Positions 26,201-38,200 of a stretch of DNA of 64,000 bases are shown here, piece by piece. The stretch is taken from assembly GCA_911728455.2 (NCBI GenBank), contig OU452229.1:5201574-5265573 (forward strand), written 5' to 3'. Source of the stretch: Marthasterias glacialis. Taxonomy: Eukaryota > Echinodermata > Asteroidea > Forcipulatida > Asteriidae. A program made the position numbers and the translations under genes. Within the stretch, counting starts at the first letter, position 1. Every line of letters starts with the position of its first letter. Under the pieces are notes generated by a model. The model worked only from the letters and a program-made list of their open reading frames with translations, did no database searches and was not told where the DNA came from.

Positions 26201-29200
26201 CATGATATTTTTTTCCCCAAGGCTTACCAACTCAACCCAGGGGAGTCTTGGCCTATAGCTCTTCTCCATCCTCCATTGATATCAGCTGGATGTTATCTGA
26301 AGTGACTGAACCGATAAGTGGCTTCCAAGTATCCTACGGAACAAGTCCAACAGCGGATCAATTCATTGTTGAAGTGGAAGGAGATTTGGATTCCGTAGAG
26401 ATACATGATTTGAAGCCAGATAGTTTGTACTACTTAAAACTTTCTGCATTTAATGAAGCTGGAAGAAGTGAAGCAGTCACAAGAAGTGTGCAGACTCTAG
26501 GTAAGTCGCTTTGAAGTAAGCCTTTGTTAAAGATCAAAGTCCACAAGTGAAAAACTTACATTTAATTTTCATAGCAATTGATAAATCAAGGTTTTGTTTG
26601 ATGAGCCAGCCTGCAAAAATTTTTAATTGGACGTTTCTGAACAAAAACAAAAACAAAACCAATTTCTTACAGCTTGTTTTTAAGTGTGAAGTAATAATTT
26701 TGTAGTTGTAGTAACAAATGTTTTCTTTTTGTTTTTCAGATTTGCCACCTGGTAAGTTCATCTTTTCATTTCTCATTTTTCCCTTTGACTTAAGTTTAAC
26801 TTGTGGCGTGTCGTGGCAGAGCGGTCTAGCGCACCGGACTCAAGCTCTGGTGTTTCTGATCAGCAGAGTGTGGGTTCGAGTCACGGTCTTGACACTTTTG
26901 TCCTTAAGCAAGACACTTAAAGACACCGGCTCGTCACCATTACGCGACGACTTTTTCTGTGGCACAAAACGATCATGTACCTGTACATAGTTTACACACA
27001 ATGCATGCACAGGTCAAAGGTGATCTTTCGTGGCACAAATTTGTTTGTCGCTAGTTGACGAGTGGGCGTCTTTAACCATTATTGCTTCGTCCTTCAGATG
27101 GTACGTAAAGCCGTAGGTCCCTTGTGTTGTATAATGCACGTAAAAGAACCCAGTTAACACTTATCGCTAAGAGAAGGAGTTTTCCCCGGTGTTTCTGGCA
27201 GTGGCTGCTGAATGCTCCGCAGCACCTTGTAAACCCTTACAAGGTGCTACATAAATGGGTCTCATAATTCAAAAACTTCAAAAACCTGTCTTAAAAAAAA
27301 GACAATAATAAGCGCCTTGAGTACCTAATTGCTGGTAGATATGTGCGTTATATAAGACTCTGATATTATTATTAATCAGGTTGAATAATCCTTGTACTTG
27401 CTATGTTTTTATTGATTGCTTTTTTTGCACTTATGACTTTTTCAAGTTTTGTGTTTTGTTTTGCATTATTCTACTAGCTGTTTAAAAGAATGTTATGATT
27501 GTATGCAAGGAGGAGCAGCATCTACAGAAATCTAAAAGTTTATCTACAGAGATCTAAAAGTTTAGCAGTTGCTCTCGAAACAACTTGGGAGTAAAATTTA
27601 CCCTTTTTAACATTGAAAACAGACAATGAGTAATCTGGATTTTCAATTTTTCATTTTGATTAACAAATGATTCATGGTTTAGTTTTATACCGAATGGAGA
27701 CTTCTTTAGATTATTGAGCATTATCTTCCTAAGATATCTTAAAAAGTACCTAAATTACTTATTTATTGTCTTTATTTTTTTGTTTGTTTTTTAACACATA
27801 GAATGCAAAATATTTTCTTTGTAAATGCAGACTCCTTTTCACATCTTCAGATCAAACTTTTAGATGAGACTTTTCTGTTCTCATTTTAGTTTTGTGCAAA
27901 ACACTTGTCAGGAATGAAGTAACTATATTTCTAATGGCAAGCAGCACCCACAGACTTTCTTAAAAGGGTGTGCATTACATTGGAAAGATTGTCAATATAA
28001 ATGTTCACAGATTTGCATTTAACTTACATGGTATTAAGATGGCCATGGTGGAAAAATTCTCTTAAAATATTGTTTTGCCTAAATGCTGTAGTTTTTGAGA
28101 AATGAGTAAACAACTAGTTTTGATCTCACAAGTCCAAAATCTGAGATTTGAAAACAGTACCGATTGAGCTTAAACTTTCATAGGTTTGTTATTTCGAGTA
28201 AAAATGTTGGGTCACATATAGTGCGAATATTGGTCTTTGACAATTACCAATGCTGGCTGTTTGCTGTAAAGCTTGTGTGTTCAAAAGGAATGACCCAAGG
28301 TGGGTCTGCATCTGATATAAAAATGATATTTAGCCCAGTACCAACCATCATAGCAAGCTTGATGCTTTCACCACAAAGTGCACAATTCTTTTCTTAGCAG
28401 CTACACTATTAGCATGTCATATTACATCAGATGCCAAGTTTAAAAGTTTCACAGTACAAAGTGAGTATCCTCCATGTTTGGGGGATGTTAGTGAAGCTGG
28501 AAACAATAGACCATCCAGAAGGGGTTGGGAAAACCATCAACCCAAAGTAGCGGTCAGTAGTCAAGAGCCGAACAAAATATGAAAAGATGATTTACTATGA
28601 TTTTTAAAAATAAATCTAAGATTGATCTAGGTCTAAGACATTACGCCAGTATATTTGAGAAAAAAAAGGTGTCTGAAATGTACATGTAAATGTAAATATA
28701 CAGAGGAGAGGTGTAACCATCAACAGCAACAGTGCATTCAGCAATTTGGCTCCCTGCCCTCTGATGATGAGGATGGGGTAACATTATGTCCGAGAATTCT
28801 TCAAAATCTGAATTGTCTTCAGTTGCTACGGGATACCTGCATGCATGATGAAGGGTACCGGGGCAGAGTTAACAGCGTACGGGACACGTTCCTGAGGAGA
28901 TCGTGTAATAGGAACCCAAGGGCACCAGTTCCTGGTGAGGTTATTCCGGGGTTACCTACGGCTAAACCAGGTAGTCCTTTATGATGTGACAGGTTAACCC
29001 CCCCACCTTGCCCTCGCCTCCATCTCTCCCTGATGGCTGTGTAATTTAAGAGCTAATTAAGATTTAATGTAACAGTTTCTTGTTTTTTGTTTCCTTTTAC
29101 AAATTTCAGTATCTGTTTGTGTTTTTAATCCAAAGAAGGGATGAACATTTTATATTATCCAAAGTTTGCAAAGAATTATGATTTTGCAAAAAACATGACT

Positions 29201-32200
29201 TGGTCCATTCATAAATTCACAGGAAACAACAATTTCAAACATTACCCTTTTGCATTATACTAAACTAACCCAGAGCTTTATTTGTCGATACTGAAAATTG
29301 TAAAGCTTGATTGATGGTTGAGCTTTGTTTGACCTTTCTGCAGCGATGTGTTGAATCTCCTATACACTGCAAAATAATCAGTCAATTCAAGTAGTTTACC
29401 TCAGAGAAATCATAAAATCCACAAACCAACCAACCTGGAGAAAGTTAAAGCGGAATAACAAATTGAAATTTGGGCATCATTAGTATTGACCATAAACAAA
29501 TTTCAAGAACTTGTTTTCATGTGAATGTTTTAACCAGTTAACGCCGAATGACGTGTATACACAACATTTTCGGTGATAGAAAATGGATGACTTAAGCTTT
29601 GTATTTTTGTGTGAAATTCGTGAACCGACACATGGCAGAGATTTTGTAGTTCTTGGTGCATGGATATGACATTTTCTGATATTTAGAGAAACCACAATGT
29701 ATCCTGGTGCTTCAAAGAGAATCTTTGTTTTCTAGATTTGTCAAGTCAGAGTTTCTTTGTGCCGGCAAATTCTTAAAGAATAATGATTCTGGCAATTCCG
29801 AGAACATAATCTTGCAGGCTGGATGGGAAAAAGATCCCCTGTGTAATGTAATGTATACACGTCAACATTCTCCCTGCCAGAAATTGGATGACGTGAACTT
29901 TGACTTTTTGTGTGAATTCAGAAGACTGGAACAAAGGTCTGCCAGACATTCCATTCTGGAGCGTGCACATTGCACGCACTCACCATACAATGTTCATTTC
30001 ACCCACTCAAAGAGAACAGATGGTACTGGAAATAATGCTGAAATTCTCCCTTTATGTGGGGGTTATTATGTAACCTCCCATTACAGACCTTTGTCCTTTT
30101 GTTACAAGAAGAGGATTACGAGATATCAAAAGGCTTCCACCACTGTTTATCATTTTATTTCGGCTCAATGGAGGTAAGTCCAAGTGAACCGAGATTTCAG
30201 CTTTGGTTCTGACAGTGATGGAACCAATTATTGGTCGTGTCTCACAACCAAGGTTTTGCGATACATGCTGAATAAATCTGATGTTGTTTTGAAAGAGAAG
30301 CAAAAAAATCTGGCGCTTCAATGAGAATCTTTGTTCTCTTCGCTTTGTTTAGCCAGGGTTTCTTTATGCCAGCGGTACTCTCAAAGAAAAATTATGCTGG
30401 CCAGGTGGCATGAAAAAGTTCGAAAACCCCTTGCGCTAAGTGGTTAAAACAGGTGAACACTGATGGGATCGTTTTTTGGTAATAAGGTTTGACCCTGAGT
30501 GTAAAGAGGTCATCATACAGTACATCTTAGAACCAAGTTGTTTCTGATTGTGATTTAACGATATTTTGTGTAGAGAAAGTTGTTTGTCTGCTTTTACTAA
30601 TATGCTCTGGTTGTGTGAGCTCATTTTTGGAAAGGCCATCATCAAAAGTCTGATAATTTTTTTTAAATGTCTAAAAGATAATTGCAGTTTAATAAAATTT
30701 AAGAAATTATGAATGTATTTATTTCAAAATGCTGGAGCATTTTGTTTTGGCGACCGTTTCCAGAAACAAGTTTTTTTGATGAAAACTGTATGACTAAAAT
30801 CATTTTTGATAGCTGCGTGCAAACATGCAGTCCAAGTTTGTGATGTGAGAGGCACTGTTGTCAAAATATATGGAACATTTGGGGTTTTTTTATTATTTTT
30901 TATTTATGTTTTTTTTTTTGTATTATTGCATTTATTTAGCCAATTTTTTTTTGCTCACCCCAATTAAATTCTTGTCTTTTAGACATTTAAATATATATGT
31001 ATATATATATACATATATATGTTTTGGGGGTGGGTGGTTAAAACAGACTTAATGATGGATTATCTGAAATGAAATTCCACTACAATTGTGTATTAATCAA
31101 AGTTGTTAAACGCTTCTATAAGTTAACAGCAAGTTCAAATACAATGAGAAAATCAAGAAGACTAAACTTCAAAGCAAGTTGGTTTGGTGTCTTTGGAAAT
31201 CAATGAAAATAGTCAATGCTTATGATGTTTCTCTTTGTTTTTGAAATAAACTAACATTGAGCTAGAAATGTTATAAGTTATCGCACAAGTGTGAGTGAAA
31301 TACGGAAAATGTAGTGCTTCTGCATCCCATATCCAATGAGATTGAAGGCTGAGTTGGATATGGGATGCAGATGGGCTATATTTGTCAGTATACCACGAGT
31401 GCGTGTGTGATTACCGATTTATCTTCAAGCAAACTTGACGCACAGCTTAAAATAGCACAATACGCGGAGTTAGAACAACATTGAACAGGGTGAGATATGG
31501 ACCGCGCAACATGGTTTAAAATCACACCTTTTGTTGCTATGAATTGACTAATCACAATCAAGGATTCAAGTTTGTTTAAGATGATTTTATACTTTGCCAA
31601 AGGCTTCCAACAGGGACAATTTGTAGGTCACACATTAAGGAGGACCATGTACAAGAAAATGTTTTACAAGAAAAAGAATTTGCGATAAAGGATTCAAATG
31701 GAGGTGTGCACTAGAGGCTGTGACCCCAAACTGTCCTTCCTTAACCACCTAGCCCCACTCAGTGCCACTCTGTGTCAGACAGGAGATGTCTGCTACTTTA
31801 GTTATCACTGTGTGTGACCAGAGTTCCCCACTTGACCACCTACATGCATTTCATGTCTGACTGGAAATTCCCATTTCAGACACTTTGTTATCACTGTGTA
31901 TGACCAGAGTGCTGTGTTCCAAACACTTGACTCAGTTATCACTGTGGGTGACACTTCCCACGTCTTAATAGCAAACATGTGTGTTGTTTGACAAATCATT
32001 TGAAAGGGAACCTCCCAAAATTACTGTTTAAATAGTTGGGGGTCAGGCGGACAAGTAATTGCATCCCTATTCTTTTTCTTGTGAATGTTTTTAAAGAAAT
32101 TTATTCTAATTGTTGAGCACAATTTTGTTTTGTCTTTTAGAATGATGGATTTCTAATCTAGTATACTAATCATTAATCAAGCTACCTTGGCATTCATTAT

Positions 32201-35200
32201 GACTGGATTTTGAGTCATACCACAGAGCCAGCAGTGTGAATCTTTGCAGTGTTAAGGCACTTCCGCCACCAATGGTTTTTAAAAAAGAAATGCTAACTGA
32301 AAAACAAAATGCTCCTGCAGATTGTTTATGCTTCAGTAAGTGGAATACTTTGCTAGCTGGTATAAAATGCTGTTGTTAATAATGTCATTACTATACAGGA
32401 TTTTTCCAGAGATTTGAATGGCTTGAAAAAACACATTGATCATGACCTTTTTTAGCGCGCAAGATCAGCTACTTCCATCAATATCTTCCATCTTGTTGAA
32501 TAACAGGTGAAAAGGTTAACTGCTGTAAAAAAAAATATTGCACTATAAAACCTCTAATTTGGAATGAAACCCAAAATTGTTTAAAAATATACGCCCAAGT
32601 AGGTCTACTGTTTGTTTTCTGTACACTCTGTACTCTAAATGACACTCAGTACTCTCCTTACTCTAAATTCTTTGTACTATATATTCCATGTACTCTATAT
32701 TCTTTGTACGCTCTGTGTACTCTACATGTATATTTTTTGTATATTCCATGTACATGTACTCTATATTCTTTGTATGCTCTGTGTACTCTACATGTATATT
32801 CTTTGTACTCTATATTCCATGTACTCTATATTCTTTGTACGCTCTGTGTACTCTACATGTATATTCTTTGTATTCTATTCTCTATATTTTAGCCCTATAT
32901 TTTTTATTCTCTGTACAATCTGTACTTTATTTTCTTTGTATTTTCTTCACTCTATATTCTTTGCTCTTTGTACCAGTAACCTTTCATAATTTGTTCTCTT
33001 GTTCTCTATATTCTAGCTCTGTATTCTCTATTCTCTGTACAATTTGTACTCTATTCTTTGTACTCTCTGTGCTCTTAATTCTTTGAACTCTTTAAAAAGG
33101 TACTGCTAGCTCTGTATTCTTTATTCTCTGTACAATCTGTTCTTTATTTTCTTTGTACTCTCTCTGTTTTTTATATTTGTTGTACTCTCTGTACTCTATA
33201 TTCTTTGTACTCTCTGCACTCTATTTTCTTTGTACTCTCTGTCTTCTTTCTCCTCCATATACCATATATACTCCTTGTAATTTTTTTGACAACAAAGGAA
33301 AAGTTCTTGTATTGATTTTGGATTCAGTCTAGTTCCGTTGTCATTTCTGCTGACAAATGCTTGTATGAAACCAATTATTTAAGGTAGTTTCAATAATATA
33401 AAAGCATGCTAACATGAATATAAACAAATCAAATTGTGTACATGTATGTGGCTTAACACTTAAAAAAGGAATGGATATTATGTTAATAAATGTCCCATTC
33501 TAGAATAGCATACTGATCCTCTCCCCTGACTTTAGGAAAACTTTCCATAAAAATCAACAATTTAAAATGTTTGATTATCATAGATACAAAAATCCACTAT
33601 GCATGCATCAAAACACATTAATGGCACAAGAGTTGGGAGACCTCCATCACTCAGGAGACATAAAGTATCCTGCAGTTTGAGAGTTCCCAGGATTGGCTGA
33701 ATATAAATCAGGTCTTTTTAAATATCAAGCAATAAACCACAAATGAAACAGACTGGGTAAATTTTAAAATCAATTTTGGGATGAACAAAGAAAAATTGAC
33801 TGGAGCGGGATTTGGACCTGCGACCACCGGCATGACCAGCTTAATGTACCGACGCTCTACCAACTGAGCTATCCAGCCCTAATGTTGCCGGTCTCCCTGA
33901 TTTGTCAAAATCTTTGTACGGGGGTGCCAGTCAGAAGCCATTCAACCTGATACTGCCATGTAGCCAGGGATCACACCCCATATGATATTATATTATATAC
34001 GATACAACCATAGAGCCAGCTCTATGGATATAACCTGGGAAGCGGCAGCACGGGGATCTAATTTTTTTTTGATCTTCCTGTAACTTACCTTACACAGAAG
34101 TGATTCCAGCTCCTACCAACTTGCAGTCTACAATCATTAAGCCTGACACTATTCTTATTTCATGGACTGATGAGAGTTTGGGAGAGTCTCAGGTTGTGAC
34201 AGATAACCGCTTTTACAATGTCCGTTATCATATGACTTCGAATGAGAGGTAAGAAATTACTGTTTTCAGGAACAACCAATTTAACCAAAAATCATACATT
34301 GTGGCAAATCAGTGTTTTTACACATTTTGGATGTTATCATTTACGCCAGCATTTCACCCAGGTTCCAAGTCATAAAACCTCATAATTTTGTAAATACACT
34401 AATTAGCACAAGGATAGCACCAGTTTTGCAGCTTCTAGTTTTCTTTAACAGCCAATCTTGGATTTGCAAGGTAGTGACATTGGCAAAAAATGAGCGAAGT
34501 GGTCACTGAAAGTAAGGGTTAATTTCAGTCTGAAGATGAGTGAAGTTGATTCCACAGCATTGTGATCTTACTGTTTATACCATGTAAATAACTTTTTTGA
34601 ATCATTTGTGGTTGACTTGTGTCGTTTACTTTTTTATTCGAATTAAGGTACCTTGAAGAACGTACTATTGACACAAGTCAGGTGATCGATAATCTTCAGC
34701 CAGGTGTGCCATATGAGTTTACTGTCCAGCTAATAAAAGACAGACAAAGAAGTCCTGTTAGTAAACCAATCATTGCCACATCCAGGGACCCAGGTACAGA
34801 TTCTGGCATTTTTGGTTTTAGTAAAAGAGACACCATAAACATGAGAACCTAGGATTTCTTGTCACTGAGCCATTTAAATACACTCTAAAAACCAAAGTGT
34901 TAAATCAACACTTAAAGAGTTCGGTCAGTGACAACACTTTGAAAGAATTAATATAACCCTATTGAAGAGTTGAATTTACACTATTAAAAGTGAAAGGGCC
35001 CATGAAGAGGTTTTTTTGTCACGGAACATTTTTGTGGCTTAATATATGGTTTTAAATGAACAAAACATAGTATTGACTATTTTGATGTGTCTGTTATGCA
35101 CTAATACACTTTAATTGAGCCCCGAAAATGTGTGCCATTTGATGGCGCAATGATCCGTGACATAGACTGAACATTTCAAAGACAGCTCTGGTGCCGAGTG

Positions 35201-38200
35201 GTCAACAATGCATTGTGTGTTATTGTCACACACATAGCCCTGGTCAGCTGTTCCACTGTCACAGATTTTATGTTAATGAGGAAGGGTGGGTGGAGCCCGG
35301 CAACCCCCTAATTTTAGAAATCGTTATTTCTACGATTAATACGCATGTAAAAATTGTGAAAAAAGTAAAGATATACTATAATAGGCATACTTATGTTTTT
35401 AACCAATAAAAAAAAACAATTCATGGGACCTTTAAATCTCAGCTTCCGAAACGCTACTTTGACACTTGTATTATTTGAATATCACTTTATAAAAGTGTTG
35501 GTTTAACACTCTCTTTTTGAGTGTATGAGAGAAGAAGTGGCTCTGAGAAGAACCAGAATTGAGATGGTCTTTATGTTTCTTACATTATACTCTGCTCGTC
35601 TTCAGGAGAATGCTAGACTGCTGGAGATACTTGTTCTTATTACACCAAGCTTCAAAAAGCTGTAAACCTTACTTACATAATGTGTACTTATAATTGTTGT
35701 AACTTTTTTCAGATTATGGAGGAATACCAGATAGATTTACAGTTCTTCAGGTAACAGTTTCTAGTCCAACAACTGCTAAAGCTGTAGTAAACTGGTTACC
35801 CCCACCCGAGAGAGGAGCTCCCAAAAGTAAGTACATGTACAAATTGATACACCATTGTCTCTCCGGGGATGCTGTTTCTTTAGGCTTTTGTTTCATCCAG
35901 TTTTTTGTGTTTTTTTGCTTGTGTTTCATCCAGATTTCTTTTGGCTTATGTTTTATCCAGTTTTCGTTTGGCCTGTGTTTCAATCATTTTTCTTTTGTCC
36001 TTTGTTTCATCCAGCTTTCTGTTGGCTTGTGTTTTATTTGATTTTCTTTAGGCTTGTCTTTCCTCCAGTTTTCGTTTGGCTTGTGTTTTATCGTTTTCTT
36101 TTGTCTTTTTGTTCATAAAGTTTTCTTTTGGCTTTTGTTTTATCCAGTTTTTTTTGGGACTTGTGTTTCATCCAGTATGCTTTTGTCTCATGTTTCATCC
36201 AGTTTTCTGTTGGCTTCTTCACTCTTAAAACCAAAGTGTTAAATAGACACTTAAAGGCTTCAGTCAGTGACAACACTTTTGTAAGTGTTAAACTAGCATT
36301 TAATAGTGTAAAGTGTTAAATCAACACTAAAAGAGTTCGGTCAGTGACAACACTTTGAAAGAGTTAAAAGTAACTCAGTTGAAGAGTTAAATTTACGCTA
36401 TTAAATGCTAGTTTAACACTTACAAAAGTGTTGTCACTGACTGAAGCCTTTAAGTGTCTATTTAACACTTCAGTTTTTTAGTGTGTGGCTGCACAGATGA
36501 GGCTAATTTGATCAGCCTCTGCCATTAGTATTGTATTGTTTAAACCTTGCACAGATTGTCAGTTTAATTGTTTGTTGTTTGACAGAAGTAGTGATATTGA
36601 TGTCCTTAATCATCGAACCCCCTTTTCTGTCTCCGCCTACATAGACTACATCATAGAATACACAGATGCAGAGAATTTCCGGGAGCCGACAACTGTGTGG
36701 GAACGCATGACTGTCCCTGGTACCCATCTGTCTGCAGTCATTGATGATTTAAGTTCTGACCAGGAGTACCATGCAAGGATAAGAGCGCAGTTTAGCTCAT
36801 CTGATATGGGTCCACCGATGGCTTCACCTGCAACATTTAGCACCCCTGTCATCCCACCATCTCGTAGGTTTACAGTTTGTCTTTACTTGATTTCTATCAT
36901 CTAAGGTTTCCTAAACATCATGCTGCTGCTATTCCCTGATTTACTGTTTTGATATACTTACAACAAAAATATAAAGCCCACACGGTGACGTCTCAAGTAT
37001 AAAAGATAAATCTCCTGAGGAAATTTAACCTTCACAAGATAGTATAGCAGAACCCAATGTTATAGTAGCATAGCACAGCATAGTAAGATATAATAGAATT
37101 AAAACGTGCAGGTCAGAGGTCAAAAACATGTCTGGCTATACGCTGTTATATACCTGACATACAGATCCCTGTCTTTTGATTGGTGGAACTTACATCACAT
37201 GACATTCAATATTACTCCCATACACATGGCCCATGGGGAATAGTATTTCCCATTCAGTGGTTAGGATCATCCTTGTTCCCAATGTTTTGCTGCTTCGCCT
37301 CGCGAAATGGAGCAGTCAAAATTTTACCTTACGATAATATTCCTCCCATTGCACTCTGAGCCATTCAATATTTGTATGCTATACATACAAAATTACAACA
37401 AAACGATTCATGGATGTCCCTCTAAAGTACAGTATTTCTCAGATTAAATGGTTATATAGAAAGCCATATACTTCCTTAAAGGATTTTCCTTAAAGCTAAG
37501 GTGCTGTTTCCCTGCTAAAAGCTGAACAGAAAAGAGAAAGGTCAAAAGGTCGCGAACACAAACTGAAGTTTTTAAAGACAAGATGCAAATAAGAACCGTT
37601 GCATCAGGTCAAAGAGCACTGAGGACACACTTGGTATCTCCACACAATGATTTTAGTTCCCTCTGGTATGAGCTTTTTATTTATTTTTTTTCCTTTCTGA
37701 TTTCCACTCTGTTTTGGCTAATCTTTGCAGCCAATGTTGGTAAACAGTGTGATGAGACAGAAGAGCAAGGTGTTACTCGTCGAGTCAACTTCTTATGGGA
37801 TGGTGTTGTAGATGGAGTACAGCGCCCTGCATTGTACGGAATACCAATACCGTACTGTGATGATGAATACAGTGTTGAAGAATGCCATGGCATCTTGTGA
37901 GTAAGATTTATTGGCTATCAGGTTGGCCCATCCAGTGGTTTTCTTCCTTGCCTTACACCACTGACCCCGGTTCCAATCCCGGACCAGAGCTTTGCATGTG
38001 GATTGGGTTTTCAGTCCCTACGTGATTGCATGGGTTTTTCTAATTTGGGGTTTTTCTTATTTGGGGTTTTCCTCTTACATCTAACAACTTACATTTCTTC
38101 ATCGTCTTCTCTACACAGGTATCTTCATGGTTTATATATAGTCACTTTTAAGAGTCCCTTGGTTTTCAGTACCAGACAGATATAATATTATTATCAATGG

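Larger units (their letters stand above)
28971..34097 (+). other. Intron 11, repeat-filled
   Basis: No host exon was recognised. It contains a TTAA-flanked element (29534-30443), an inverted-repeat element (31278-31415), a 32.6-33.25 kb tandem repeat and a tRNA-containing repeat on the minus strand ending near 33.9 kb. Confidence 0.6.

Noticed and set aside
29707..30177. 156-codon open frame (MLQRESLFSR...)
   Set aside because: It lies wholly within a TTAA-flanked repeat, overlaps internal repeat blocks, has no recognised domain and no splice-compatible neighbours.
32639..33086. Overlapping frames rich in Tyr, Leu, Cys and Phe that look like membrane proteins
   Set aside because: They are translations of a tactctatattctttg tandem repeat in several phases.
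33805..33879. Possible functional tRNA gene on the minus strand
   Set aside because: Mismatches in the acceptor and T stems, C at the position before the anticodon, and repeat flanks shared with the 40.6 kb copy.
35835..36319. Overlapping frames on both strands (FxLCFIQ-type repeats)
   Set aside because: They are translations of a 26-base tandem repeat, open in every phase because the unit lacks stops.
36586..36644. Earlier acceptor (TTTGACAG at 36585) for exon 15
   Set aside because: It breaks the phase with exon 14; the downstream CCTACATAG restores both the phase and a normal FN3 loop length.
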